From Cloeon dipterum (lineage: Eukaryota > Arthropoda > Insecta > Ephemeroptera > Baetidae), in contig NC_088790.1 of the NCBI RefSeq assembly GCF_949628265.1, positions 7,816,545-7,880,544 of the forward strand: a stretch of 64,000 nt of DNA, read 5' to 3'. The stretch's first letter is position 1. Each line of letters starts with the position of its first letter. The notes under the pieces are model-generated. The model saw only the letters and a program-made list of their open reading frames with translations, had not been told where the DNA came from and did no database searches. Made by a program: the position numbers and the translations under genes. This document shows, piece after piece, positions 36,101 through 48,959 of the stretch.

Positions 36101-37402
36101 GAAAACACTCAAGTTTGAAAAGTCTTTACAACAAGCAATAATTGTGAAAGAAACATTTATCTTTCTTCATGAAACAAACAAAACTGATTGAAACACGATT
36201 TTACCGTAAATTCAATAAAATAATGCTCCACGCAGCTTAGCAGAAATGTGGTTAATTTTCCTGGATACTAAAATAGGAAGCATAGCGTTGTCTTTATATT
36301 CTGGTTTCATTTCACTTAAAGAAGCGTTAATCATTTCCATTAACTTAAAAAAGGAAGTAAGGAATATTTTAACAGCAAAAGACTTAAAATCGTTTAATTT
36401 CTTTCTTACGTTATGTATAATTATGTTCTTTTTATTAGCTCGAGTAACATTCACCGAAATCTTGCTCTCACCCGCAGTCATTTTATATCTCTACAGGAAA
36501 CTCGTTCTGAGATTGGTAAATCCGGAGAAATAATGTTATCTACTCTACACTGTTCGTGATTAATTTTTTGTTACCATGTTTGCGAGGCGAGATAACAAGC
36601 ATGTAAATTACAAACCGAGATTGGCCACTTATATCTGACCATGTATTTCCTTGTTATTAATAAATTAGAATTTAATGTTGCTAAAAATCTAGTTTACTAC
36701 TAGTTTTTTCTTGGTTTGAAGTAACTGAGGTTTTATTACGTACAATTGAGAGTAGAAGATATTATCTTGGATTGAGCAAAGTAAGCCACACGTGCTTTTT
36801 CAGATTATTTTTTGTCTTTTCAGAAAGATATAAAATAATTTTAATTCTAAACAATACTTCTCGGATGTGTGCCTTAAAATTTTTAGATTTTCTAGACGCT
36901 TATATCTATCACGCTTTAAACATGCTATGCTGATAACTAAAATCAGACAAAGTGAAAATTTTGTTTTGGAATTTTGAATGATCACAAGCTTGATTTTTAT
37001 TGATCCTAATTCCTAATCACATTATCAGTTCGTTATTTCACAATTATGGCGTACATAAACGACTGCTGAGGGTCAAAGTGGGATTTTCAAGTCATAGTCA
37101 GTCTTTGTGTCTCAAATGAAGCTATTGTTGGCAGTAAGAGTAAATGTAATGGCGCAAAGGGCTATTATTTACCGCTGAGAAAGGAATTTTTGAAAGAGAG
37201 TGGTTTCATAATGATGTCAAAATGTTCGAAATAGTTTCAAATGCTTGTTGGAAGACATCACGGCCTTATTTGTCTGAATGTTTTCTAATGTTACATAGGC
37301 TGAGCGTGATTTAGAAGAAATATACCAGCATCGTTAGTTTTAAAGATATTTAAAACAAGAAGCCGCATCCCCTAATCGTTCTCTGTTTGCCTTTTGTTTC
37401 AG
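33162..37402 (+). other. 5' intron of the scribbler gene
   Basis: About 4.2 kb from the donor at 33162 to the acceptor TTGTTTCAG at 37402. The stretch from 34.3 to 37.3 kb is AT-rich, with a poly(A) run at about 34980-34996. An unusual segment at 36212-36533 is open on both strands (see findings). No recognised nested gene. Confidence 0.5.
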
Positions 37403-37595
37403 AACCTAGAATGTTGGGATCTGGAGGCCCACGCGGGCCGGCAGCGAGTTCAGCCGGCACTGTGCTTGAGTCGTGGTCGTGCAGCTGCAGCCTAGTATTT
37501 GTCCAGCAGCAGCAGCATCGTCCGATCAGGCCGCTGAGTGGTTGCCTCGCGTTCGCCAGTGCTGCCCAGGCCGGCGCAGCGCTGTTTTCAAGTGC

Positions 37596-40500
37596 ATGGC
37601 GGAACCAATGAGAGAGAGTCCGCTGCAGGACAGCAGCCACCGCGGAAAGGTGGCAGACCCCTGCAAGAAGCTTTTGTCCTCGAGTGCAGCAGCCAAGCAG
37701 CAGCAGCAGGGTGGTGCGCGCGGCGGGGCCGATCCCGCGACAGCAGCAGCAGCGCCAGCCGCTAGTAACAATTTCGACGACGATAATGAGTGGGACATCG
37801 GAATCGGCAACCTTATAATCGACTTGGACGCCGACATCGAAAAGACTCTAACAGTCAAACAGGGCAACCACAACAACAACATGGCCTCGACCGGCTCAAG
37901 CAGCGCGGCCGTGGGTGCCAAAGGAAAGGTGGCCGCCACGTCAGCGGCCACGGCGGCCGGCGTCGAGCACTCGGCCACCGTCGACAAGGGACTCAAAATG
38001 AAAATAAAGCGCACCAAGCCGGGCACCAAGGAGGCCAAGCACGAGATCGTCAAGGCCCCGACGGTGGACCCCTCGGGCGTGGCGACCGCCCCGGCGGCCG
38101 CGCCTCCGCCGCCAGCGGCCAGCACCAACGGCGATGACTCCGCCGGAAAGGCGGCCAAACACAACAGCGGTGGCTTCGGCTCCGGGGGCGGTGGACAGTC
38201 CCCTGCGGTCGTCGTCGGCGGCAGCCCCTCGTCCGCCAAGCGCGGCAGCCTCGGTGGTCACCGACGCGACAAGAGCAAGCACCAGCTGGCCAAGTCGTCG
38301 GCGGACCAAGTGAACGGCGGCCCTCCGTCAGAGCCCCCGGGCAGCGTAGCCCCGGTGGTCGTCCCCCAACCTGGCAGTGCAGTGTTGAACAGCAGCAGCC
38401 AAGCGGAGGCGGTGGCGCAGACCTCCGCTGCCCCCGGAAATCCCCAGCCCCCGTCCCCCGCGTACCCTGTGCTGGTGGCCGCGGCCGCCGCGACCCCGGT
38501 GGGGTCCCAGGCCCTGCCGACCCCCGCCGCCAAGCTGGCACCGGCCGAACTGGCCGTCTCGGCCCAGTGCGCCAGCCCTGCCAAGACTGAGGACGCGTCG
38601 TCGTCCCCGCCCCCCAGCAAGAAACTGAAAACGACCCCCGCTGTTAGTTGTACGACTAATGGAGTGAGTGATGCAAAGGTAATTATTATTAGCAGCGCAG
38701 ATGCGTCGTCTTCTCGTGCTCGTGCTTCTCTTCACCGCGCGCGATAGAGAGAGAGAGAGAAAGAGATCGACTCGTTGTTTATCCTTCGTATAACAAGCTG
38801 TTAAACGAGCAAAGATTACACCATTAGTGAGTGATTCAGCCAAGCGGCGAGCGAATCGCGAATAATGCTCTCTCGCCTCCGCAGTGTCTCATTTTTTTAA
38901 TTGCCCAGCGTTAATCGGCTTTGTCGCGAGCCTTCAAGTTTGTTTAACGTCGAGTGTCAACATCTCTGCACTTCTTGCTCTCGCAATTACTCCACATGAT
39001 TGAATTTCTTTCTTTTTTTAGAAATGCGAGAGACGCGCTGCTTTGCTTCCTTTTACAGCCCCGACCTTCGTTTATTGCTCCAGGGTTGGAGTAATCGCGT
39101 TATCGTTTCTAAAGCAGCCGCCTCGATTTCCCATAATAGTAAATCCGAGCTGGGGTTATCTCTCTTTCGTTTCCACATTCGACGGTTTGTTTGGCAAATT
39201 TACGACTTATTTATAGAAGTTGAAACATAGACCATAAATTATTTCCGTGCATTGCTTCGCGAGCAAACAGAGTTTCTCTGTGTGCTCGAGAGAAACGCTG
39301 GAGTTGTCCTAAACTGTCATTACCTACATGGCAACAATCCGTCGTCTGGCGAAACTTTTTGCAATGCCACTTTACTCCGACTTGAAAGTCTTCTTCAGCT
39401 GCGAGAAGTGTCAAATCAGTGATTTCGCAGAAGCCCTTGAACGGTTAAATGCGGATTTACTTAGCAAGCCAAGCATTTCTGAAGTGATTAAGAGGCGTTC
39501 GCGAAAGATGGCGATAAATATTTGCCACCCATTTATCGTGTTTTTATCAGGCGGGCGACATTTCTGTTGACACAAAAGAGCAATAACTCAGTGTATGCAC
39601 AAAGCTCGCTCGTGAATTCCGAACCCAGGTTGGAAAAGCTGCCTGCATACAAAGGCCTTACACTTACTTTCACTTATTCACTTGATATGCATGTCACGGG
39701 TGTCACGGTTTCCATTAGTTGTTTCATGAAAATAAATTGTTTCATACGGGTGCAGCTTAAAAATGCAAGGTTGAGCAAACAACTTGGCTGGCCGGCCGGC
39801 CGGTTGCCTGCCTGCCTGACTGACTGCTGAATGTCTTACTCGTACCCGCGGGCGGGCTCGCATTTTTGCTCACGCTCATCTCGCTACAAATTGCACACTA
39901 ATTTCTCACGCCGGTGCGCCTTGACGATCCCGATTTGGAATGTGGATTGCAAAGTTAAAAGAGCCGGCTCGTTTGCTTTATTCCCTCGTGTTTTTTTTCG
40001 CCACCGGGAGTCTGGTGTTTAATTTCTCGGAAAATATTTTCTTTTCTCCGCTGGATTAGCAGCTTTTCTATAGTGTCTTTATCTCAGGTCCGTCGACCCC
40101 TACGAATTTTTCTTATCGCGCGTCGTCCGTCAGCAGGCCGGTTCCAAGGTCATGGTCACATTACGTGATTTTCCGGCGGTAATCAGGGCGCCGCCTTGTG
40201 CCATGCGAATCGATTAATCTGCCGACCCTGGCTTCAATTTCGAATTACACGCGTGTGGCTAATTTTGGACTCGAGCAGAGCGCATCAAGTCGGCCAGCCA
40301 TTTTGTTGTCGAGACGCGGCCGCGGTGATACCGTCGTAATTTTTTAATTTGCAATGCTACGAGGAGCGATATGTGTCTGCTAAACCGCGCTCGGCCACAA
40401 CATCACGTCAATACGACCGTATCGATTGCACGGCGCGTGCATCACGGGAGGAAGCAATTAGCCGCATTTCCGGGCCGCCTCCCGCTCGCTCAAATTTCGA

Positions 40501-43500
40501 GCCGCAAAAGCATTGCGCGAGATTAAAAGATGCGTGAACGCGAATCAGCGACACCTGCACGTCAAGGGGTAATCGATTCGCACGGGGTGAAAGAGAGCAA
40601 GCAACTCGAAATCTGCCCATCGCATTAAGTAAGCCCCGTTGTCTGGGGGTTGGTCGGTCGGCTAGCTGACTCTCGTTGGTGAGCCAGAAATCAATACTAC
40701 GGTGGTTGGTTGGTAACAGCCAGCTAACTCTCATGAAAACACAGCGGCGGCACACGACGCGGCGGCGATATATCGGTGTAGTATTATTGCACTGCTGAAA
40801 CCGCCCGCCGGCGAAACATTTCAATGCAGAATTACGTGCGCTTGCTCTCTTTACGCGAGGCTGCTCTGTTTTCTTTGCCCGCCGCTTTGCCCTAATGACG
40901 AGGGGGCTTGGGAAAAGTTTTTGTCGCGACTGACGCCCTTTGTGAGGGAGCGAGCGTGTGCCGCAGTCGACGGGCGGGCGGGCGCGCAAATCTGCCTGCC
41001 TGGCTGGCTCGAGTGGAGTTGTCGCAGACGGAGATTTAAAGCGTCGTTAAGGGCCGACGTAAAGACTTAAAAGTGGCAGCAATATTTGTAATTAAAAAGA
41101 GGCGCGATTAAAGCGGCCGATTTTGCTTGTTGTGATGAATTATTTGCCGCAAGGGTCGATAGTGAATAACGAACGCCCGCGGAATAATCTCATTTGCAGC
41201 GGTGTGTGCACTCCGAAACAAAAGTGTGCTCATGGGTGCGCGCCGCTAATGGATTCTAAAATGGAAATGGCACGCGGATTCCCGTGGGCTTAGTGGACGA
41301 GTGTAGTGTGTGTTGTTCGTGGACCTGCCGACGGATAAACAATTACGCGCGCGGCTCGTTCCGCCTCCTCGAGCCGACTAATTGTGATTAATTTAATCGT
41401 CATTTGTCGGCAGCTGATCAGATAGATGCAAATGCGATCAGCGCTGTTTCGCAATATTAATCAATGACGCCTTCCGCCGCATATTGACCATACTTTATTA
41501 CGTTTGTCAACACGGTGCGCGCGCGCTGATTGATTGCACGTCTTGCTCGCTCCCCGTCGCATTAATCGGCTGATATGTGTTAATAAGCATGAATACATAT
41601 TATAGAGTGTATAGTCAGCGGCGGCGGCAGCAGCAGCAGCAATAATTAATGCCGCGGGACCCGGAGAGAAGAGCTGGCCGCGTCGCCCGCCCCTTCTCAC
41701 CCTGCGCCTGCCGCCACCCCTGCAAACGGCAGTAGCGGCCGCTTCCGACACCCCTGCCAACATCCACACCGCACCGTTGGCAAATTTTTCATGCTGCTGC
41801 GCGTTTGCCCGAGAATGATACGTGAAATACACACATATGCACATGTCGGACGGATGAGCGTGCACACAGCAGCCGGGCGCGCGAACACACAATATATATG
41901 TACATATTTATGCAATGACTGTTGTTGTTGCTCAACACGAATTGTGGCAGCTGAACGTGTTGCTCCGCTACGCGATTTATTCTGAGCACACTGAGCAATT
42001 TTTCGCGATCGTTGCCGCCGACAGTCGTTACAACGCGGGCAATTAAGATAGCATTACGCGGGTTCAAGAGCCGCGAGATAATCGTCTTATCATTTTGACA
42101 CATAAAGATTATACAATTGCGGCAATAAATGCTGAACGCGTCGTCGGATTAGTCGCCTTTGCTCCCGCTTAATGCGTTTTCCTCTCTCTTGTCCTCAGGT
42201 GGATGTGAGCGATGTGTGTGTGGGAACAAGTGTCGGCACCATTACAGAGCCAGACTGCTTAGGCCCTTGTGAACCAGGCACCAGTGTCACCCTCGAGGGT
42301 ATCGTCTGGAACGAGACAGAAGGAGGTCAGTATCTTTATGTAATAATGCAGCGACGCTTCACGCTGCCGCTCTGTTGTTGCTCCCTGCTGCAATGGAGGC
42401 ACTCACTGGAACGCCAAGATGGAGCCCGGAATATTAAATATTTTGCTCTCGCTAGGCAGCGCACGTTAAATTGCATTAAAGTTGCATGTCATGATAAGTT
42501 CAAAATCGTTGTCTTTTATTATTGCTAAACAAATTTGTTCTGTTCCTACGCTCATGAATATTCAAGACGCCGTTCAAAAGTTGAACGCTGAAAAGCAAAG
42601 ATGCTGAGAGTTTGAGATTAAAATTAATGTATGCATGCTATGCATAGACATGGGAATATGTATAAGCAGACTGCACCTACATAAATTACGTGTTGTACGC
42701 CGCCATTCTCAAATGAAATTATCTTGCAGGTGTGCTTGTGGTAAATGTCACATGGCGTGGCAAAACGTACGTGGGAACTCTACTAGACTGCACTAAACAC
42801 GACTGGGCGCCACCAAGGTATATACATACGCACACACGTTATTATATCTCAAATGTTACAACAGCCAATGCAGTGGTTGGCCTGCGTCTCTTGTTACGGA
42901 CGTGTTTTTCTATTTGATTGGAAATTCTTTCTCGAGGCGTTGCCCTCCTTTTCATGTTTTTATTTTTTCACCGATTTGGCTAGATGTCAAAATAACAAAT
43001 TGGTTTCCTCAAGGTAACACAATCACACTCAAACACTATGGTACATAATTAATCACCTAGAAGTGTTACTCGTTTATTATTGTTTCCTAACACGCGCGTC
43101 AAAGAGCAAAGCGGTATTGAACCATTTATTTGTACGTTTCAGATTTTGCGATTCACCAACTGATGATCTCGACGCCCGAGCGCCCAAAGGTCGAGGGAAG
43201 CGAGGCCGCGGCTCCTTCTCGTCGCCTGCAAATGATCTCAGCAACTTCACCGAGACTCGTTCCTCGGTGCACAGCAAACTACGCAACGGTGCCAAAGGTC
43301 GTCGCGGAGCTGCAGGTTCGCCGGCGCCGCCCTCCGTGCCCGTCTTCCCTCGACCGGACACGAACAACAAGCGCAAGGGTCGGCCCAGCGAGACAGAAGA
43401 CAGCAATGGCGGTGCGGCTGCCGGCAAGCGTAGCCGTTCTGGCTCAAGAGGGCCGCCGGTTAGTCCACCGGCGTCGCCTGTGCTGCTTGAGTGTCCCGAG

Positions 43501-46458
43501 CCAAACTGCTCCAAGAAGTACAAGCACATCAACGGGCTCAAGTATCACCAGTCGCACGCGCACGGCGCCGCGGAGGAGGAGCTCGACTCCAAAGACGCTA
43601 TCAACCTGTCAGAAAACGACGAGAGCAACGCCGAAGTGCCCTCCGTGCCGCCGAGTCCGTCGCCGGAAAAGTCCTCGCCCAAGGTTGAGATCAAGAAGGA
43701 GTGTACCCCAGAGCCACAGGTGCCTTCACCGGTGCCTGCTGAGCCTGAGAAGGAAGTGCTTGTTTTCAGCGAGGAGCAACCCGTGGTGCCGCCGGTCGCA
43801 GGCTCGTTCGCCATTGCAGCCAAGCCCGCGACCATGCCCGCCGTAGTTCAGAGGACTAGCGCCGTTCTCAACGTGCCCACTCCTCCTAAGCTGCTCCAGC
43901 CGACCGTCGCGTCCGCTGAGCCTAAGCTTGGTGACAAGTACAAGGTGAAGATCCCTACGCCAGTGCAGCGGCCGCCCGCCACGCCCATCACCACCATCAA
44001 AGCTGTTCAGCCACTGCCCGCCGCCGCCGCTCCAGCCGCCGTCAAAGACAAGCAGGAGAAGCAGCTGCAGCAGCAGCAGCCAAAGTCGCCTGTCATGCCG
44101 GCCAACCTGACACCTAAGAAGAAAACGCTTCGCAAGTCGCCAACCGGCAGTCCGCAACCTGAGCAGCAGCTTAATGGACTCGTGTTCCCGATCGAGCCTG
44201 CACCGGCGTCGCCCCTGCCGCTTACCCAGCAGGCTAGTGAGGGCCGCGAGGAGGTGCAGAGTCCGGCCTACTCAGACATCTCGGACGACGCGGCACCCAT
44301 CGACGCGGAGGTTAAGTCACCGCCCAAGGGTGGCGACAAGAAGTCTGACGGCCAGACGCCTATAAGCGGCTACGGCATGTACCCTTACTACGGCCAGACG
44401 CCATACCTGCCGGTGAACGCCGTTCCTGTAGCAGCGGCGACGCCGGCCGATGGCAAGGGTAAGGAGGACAAGGAGTCGTCCAAGCTGGATAAGGACAAGA
44501 AGGAAGAGTTTGTGGCAGCTGGAAAGCCAGGCACGACGGGTGTCCAGCCGGCACAGACAGCTCCACACTACTATCCGCCTTTTGGCTATTACCCTTACAA
44601 CATCGACACGACGGGCTACCCGATCGCGGCGGTGATGGTCGACAAGTATGTGGACGACAAGGAAATCAAGATTAAGGAAGAAAAAGTGGAGAAGGAGGGG
44701 GCCAAGCAGGGACAGGGTGTGAACAAGCTCGTGAAAAGTGAGGTGAAGGACAAACAGAGTGAAAACCACCAGATTCTGAAGGAGAGCATCGAACTGAAGA
44801 GTCAAATGGGCGAGAAGAAGTTCTTCAGCCCGTATTACGCGTTCGAGCGTGAAACAGACCTACAGTCGATGCGCAGGTATTACTCTGGGCAGCCGGACAA
44901 GCGGAAGGATGTGCAGCCGCTGGACGCGACCGTTAACAAGGACGCGTCCGGTAACAAGAGCTCGAAGTCGACCAGCAAGCCGCCGGTCGCGGCCAAGGAG
45001 GACAAGAGCGAGAAGAAGCAGGAGTCAGAGAAGAGCAGCAGCAAGCAGGAGGGCGTGAAACCAACCATGGAGACGCAGGGCCCACCGCCGCCGACAAACT
45101 CGTACGCCTACTTCAACCCCAACTACATGCAGTCGGCGCACTATAGCACGCTGCCGTTCGACCCAAACCACCCGGTGTACCGCGGCATGAGTCCGATGCT
45201 GGTACCGGGGCCGTACGGCGCCACACCCTACTTACACCCGCCAATGCGCTATCCAGGCCCTGAGGACCTGTCGCGCGGCCCACCGCCGGCCGCACCCACC
45301 AAGACGCTCGATATGCTGCAGCACCACCCCTCGCAATACGCTTACTCGTCGCACAAAATCCACGAGCTGCAGGAGCGCGCTCTCAAGTCGCCGACGCCAG
45401 GCGCCAAGACCCCTTCCAACCCGACGCCACCGAGCGCCGGGGGGCCACCGCCCTCGTCCGTCCCGGGGGGCCCCATCGCCACTGCTCCCGGACGCAGTGG
45501 GCCGCCGAGACCATCGTCCGGGGGCGCGACGACGCCGTCGGGCGCGTCTACCACCAAGATCGCCCCGCCAGCGGCGGGGGACAAAGACCCTCTGGCGCCG
45601 CCTCCCATGCGGTCGCCGCCCCCGCAGCGCCACGTGCACACACACCACCACACGCACGTGGGGCTCGGCTACCCCATCCTGCCGGGACAGTACCCGAGTC
45701 CCTATGGAGGTAAGCCCGTGCTGAATGATTTCGAAGATTCATCTTATTAACTGGTCAAACTGACTGAGCGAGCTTCAAAAGTTAAGAAAAGTTAGTTTCC
45801 ACTTTTTCCGTATTTTGGTATTAGAAAATTTTGTTTGTACATATTTTTTTCCATACTATCTCCCTATGTTTGTCCTTGTGTTTAGGTTCTTGTAAGTTTA
45901 CAGCATGTTCTAGTTGGTTGGGAAACTTGGTTGATCGGAAATTTTGTCTTCAAATTTTAAATTAAAACAATTTCAACAGAATCTCGTATTATGACATTTT
46001 CCAATACATATGCACGTTTTTTGGAATTGTTGAATTAACTTTTTTCAACCGCAGTAATACTTAATAATTAATATCAACGGTATTATCAGTTTTCGATAAA
46101 ATTGTGGCCATTTTAACTTTCACAAGGCAACCTTGTCTTGTGTTCTCCATGCTCATACAAAAATATAACTCATAATTGCGGTGAAAGAAAAATCCATTCG
46201 GCAACTCAAACACCATAATATTCATTAGTGCACATAATGTTTGATTTTAATAACAATTTAGATCTGATCTCGAGTGGTAAATAAAGTCTGATTGTCCAGG
46301 TTTTCTAGTCCTATCCTTAGCGTGATGATTGCTATTTTAGCCAAATTAATTAAGTTGTGTCATTTTTTCTTGTTGCAGCGGCTGTGTTGGCGACCCAGCA
46401 GGCGGCTGCTGCATCAATAGTCAACCCTGTCTACCCGTCGGCATCGACTCCCAAGTAA
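37596..46458 (+). CDS. sbb: Scribbler/brakeless, ZNF608/ZNF609-type nuclear co-regulator (1314 aa, 5 coding exons)
   Basis: In flies this protein is a nuclear transcriptional co-repressor needed for photoreceptor axon targeting, larval foraging and tkv control. Vertebrate relatives are ZNF608/609. Coding exons: 37596-38678, 42199-42325, 42730-42817, 43143-45709 and 46379-46458; 3945 nt in phase, stop TAA. Motifs in order: the family hallmark [19 protein letters not shown] (residues 65-83); the conserved module from residue 362 to about 440 ([20 protein letters not shown], then [20 protein letters not shown], then [14 protein letters not shown]); one C2H2 zinc finger (C550, C555, H568, H573; [18 protein letters not shown]); a Tyr/Pro-rich part ([20 protein letters not shown]); and a conserved end, [19 protein letters not shown]. 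The rest is disordered Pro/Ala/Ser/Lys. I took the first in-frame ATG (37596); a second is at 37608. Exon 1 begins at 37403 with UTR. Identification is firm from these motifs. Confidence 0.95.
38679..42198 (+). other. Scribbler intron after the first coding exon
   Basis: A 3.5 kb intron (GTAATT ... TCCTCAG). It has CG-rich patches, a run of GGCC/GCCT/GACT units near 39785-39828 and a short CGG/CAG tract near 41618-41640. No nested gene seen. The reading frame stays open for 23 codons past the donor, so intron retention would add a short tail and stop at 38747. Confidence 0.7.
42326..43142 (+). other. Two short scribbler introns flanking the 88-base exon
   Basis: Introns 42326-42729 and 42818-43142 surround exon 42730-42817. 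All boundaries are GT/AG. The exon joins GG+T (Gly) upstream and AG+A (Arg) downstream, restoring the conserved sequence APPRFCDSP across the second junction. Confidence 0.9.
45710..46378 (+). other. Last scribbler intron, with an alternative stop if retained
   Basis: The donor GTAAGC at 45710 and acceptor TTGTTGCAG at 46378 are both good. Read through, the frame gives [14 protein letters not shown] and stops at 45750. Spliced, it gives [20 protein letters not shown] and stops at 46458. Confidence 0.8.
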
Positions 46459-47156
46459 TATGTGACTGACTTCGCCAAGAAGTGCACACAAACTTAATAC
46501 TTGTTGACGGTTCAGTAACGGAACAAGATCTTTGTGCAGATTATCCAGCAACCAGACACTTAGCAGGAACAAATTGACATTATAGCCTCCTAATTTTCAA
46601 TTTTTATCGGCGTGAGCTTAAAATTTAGTAATGGCTGTAAAGACTCCACATATACATTGCTCTAAATACATATATATTTATGATTTTTATATAACATCCC
46701 CCCCTCAAAAATAGCTTAAATTGGAATATTGTATAATCTGCAAGTTTTGGTTTTGAGATGCTCTGCAACTCTTCGGTCTCAAATCGAATAAATGTGCGGG
46801 AGTCAAAACTAAGCTATGTGCACCTCCAAGAGTGTGAGGTGGATTTTGAAGCTCTCATTGTGAATCTTACATGGGACTCGTGGCTTGTCTTCAGTTTTTC
46901 TGTTGTGTAAACAAACCTGTATGACAAGTTAGCTGCGAAATTGTGGACGGTCGTGAGATTGGTATCAAGCACCATTATCCGCTTAATGTTGCATAATTAT
47001 ATTAGTGGTGCATCTGCGTGTCAGCAAAAGTGCGGAGTAATTGTAGGAAATGTAGGAAATTGTTTGAATGGGTCCACAACGAGAGTTGCGACTCGTTCAA
47101 ACCATTTCGGATTTGGAAAAATTCCTATTTTAATCGTTTAATGGTATCATTGTTTG

Positions 47157-47188
<32 letters not shown>

Positions 47189-47960
47189 CCTCTCTCTTGA
47201 ATTAAGCAAGATGAATTTTAAAAACAAACACCTGATTTTGTTACGCAAAGCCTTTTACCGGAACCTGAAGGCTGACGTTAATAAACGACTTGTTAGGAGG
47301 CCTGTACAATACTCAAGACTATTGATAAAAGTGAAATTACTATGGTCATGCCAAAATATCTATGATGTATGAGTTTGCAAATTGGTGCACGTCTTATATA
47401 TTGTAATCATAACCACATCTCTCGATAGCTTTAAGAATTTTAAGCGAACGGTAACCAGCTTGTTTGTAACTCACCGCTGCATACTATTTTGGAAAGTTGC
47501 AATTTCTCTCTTTTCAATGTCCATTTCTTCAGGATTGTACACGGTGCTGTTAATAATGCATTTAGCTGCGTGTGATGAGGCGTGATTGCGAATATTTCAC
47601 GAGCGGCTCGGAACACGATTACAAATAATATCTCTTGCTTGTAAAGTGACAGAAAAATGAAGAGATCCAAGTATCCCATGTTAGATAAGTGCATGTATGT
47701 ATAAAATAGAGTACAGTTGGAAAAATCTTGATGTGATCACAATTATTCACTGCATAGTTCTTAGAGAAATGATCGAATCGATATAAACTATTGCATAGAG
47801 AGCGCAATGATTGAGTAACTTTCCTTGTCGAGTTAAGTGTAAATGAAGTGAAATAAAATATTTTTGTTCATTTTAATTGTTATTATAATGCTATAATAGG
47901 CTGTCGATCAATAATTTGTAATGTACATGAATTTTTTTAGAATAGAAATAAAAGAAATGT
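46459..47960 (+). other. 3' UTR of the scribbler gene
   Basis: AT-rich, without recognisable coding sequence. AATAAA signals occur at 46787-46792 and 47852-47857, and another at about 47946, so the UTR is between about 0.35 and 1.5 kb. It contains a CT-rich tract at 47157-47198. Confidence 0.55.
47157..47198. repeat. CT-rich microsatellite in the scribbler 3' UTR
   Basis: TC dinucleotide tract of about 42 bases with a few interruptions. In RNA it would be a pyrimidine tract able to bind PTB-like proteins, if the longer UTR is used. Confidence 0.85.
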
Positions 47961-48324
47961 TTTAATTCAATAAGCATAGTTTGCTAAATCTTTACAACCT
48001 GTCAACCAGGGACTGCTATCATTTTCTGCCTGATAATTTAAATATTAAATATTCTGTGCAAAATGCAAGCTGAAGATAGATTGAAGGGAAGTGCATAATT
48101 ATATTATTGAAAGATAGTCATGCTCATTTAACACTTTATTTACATTAAACAATGCGTTCTCCGTAGTTCACCTTACACTGGCTGCCCAAATATATTCAAT
48201 TAAATTAAAAAACTTGATGCCGAGAGCAAGTAACTCCCATGAGCAGTAATTAAATATTTTGGGCAGTGAGTGCACCACATCTTGGTTTCTTACAACTGCT
48301 GCTACATTTATGACCACTTTTTGT

Positions 48325-48939
48325 TTAGATGACAATATCAGTGTTGCCCAGTTCTTCGTCAGATGGTAGAGTAATTTTTGATGGTTCAACATAATTGCTA
48401 TCAATCAAAGGCAAACCTTCAGCTTCCCGCCTTCTGAGTTCGAGAAAAGCTTCTCTCTGCGCCCAGTCATGGTATCTGAAAAATAGAGTTGTTACACTAT
48501 TATTAGCCTGTGAACACTTTGGTACAAATTAAAAATTCAAAGGATGCTTTGAAATATCAAACAATTTGTTAAATAAATTAATTATTTCTTACCCCCAGTC
48601 AGGGTAATACGCCATCAAGTAGGATCCCATGACCAATCCAACAGTCACAGATGTGAACAAAACAATGTGCATGAAAAATCTGTCCTCTTTCTCGCTGTGG
48701 AAATCGAAGCCATAAGTCACCCAATTCTGCAAGGCAAAAGCAAAGTTATCAGTCGTGTCTTAAAGTTATCGTTTTGAACACACCTTTTTTTCCACGGCAC
48801 CAGATTTTGCTTCAGTTTTGCCCAAAACATCTGTAAGGGTGGCTGTATCACTGTTTTTCTTTGAAGTGGAAATCAGCCGGACGGCCTGACTTCTGCTGGA
48901 ATTTCGAACCAAAGCTCGAGCAGCCCGCAAGGCCAGCAT
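48325..48939 (-). CDS. ND-NP15.6: NDUFB11 / ND-NP15.6, complex I accessory subunit (146 aa, 3 exons, complete)
   Basis: A single-pass accessory subunit (ESSS/NP15.6) of the membrane arm of mitochondrial NADH dehydrogenase. Exons (minus): 48939-48784, 48726-48593 and 48475-48325; 441 nt in phase, stop TAA. The N-terminus is a typical mitochondrial presequence, rich in Arg/Ala/Ser without acids (MLALRAARALVRNSSRSQAV). The conserved core begins NWVTYGFDFHSEKEDRFFMH, followed by a transmembrane segment (about residues 69-92) ending in LMAYYPDWGYHDWAQREAF. The C-terminal signature ELRRREAEGLPLIDSNYV and ITLPSDEELG are characteristic. The length fits the family. A poly(A) signal (TTTATT on plus) lies at 48135-48140. 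The 3' end faces that of scribbler, about 200 bases away. Identification is firm. Confidence 0.95.
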
Positions 48940-48959
48940 ATTGCTGTTCTTTCGATCTG

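Noticed and set aside
37526-38239. Minus-strand open frame of 237 codons
   Set aside because: Antisense to the GC-rich first coding exon of scribbler, whose ZNF608/609 motifs are unmistakable on the plus strand.
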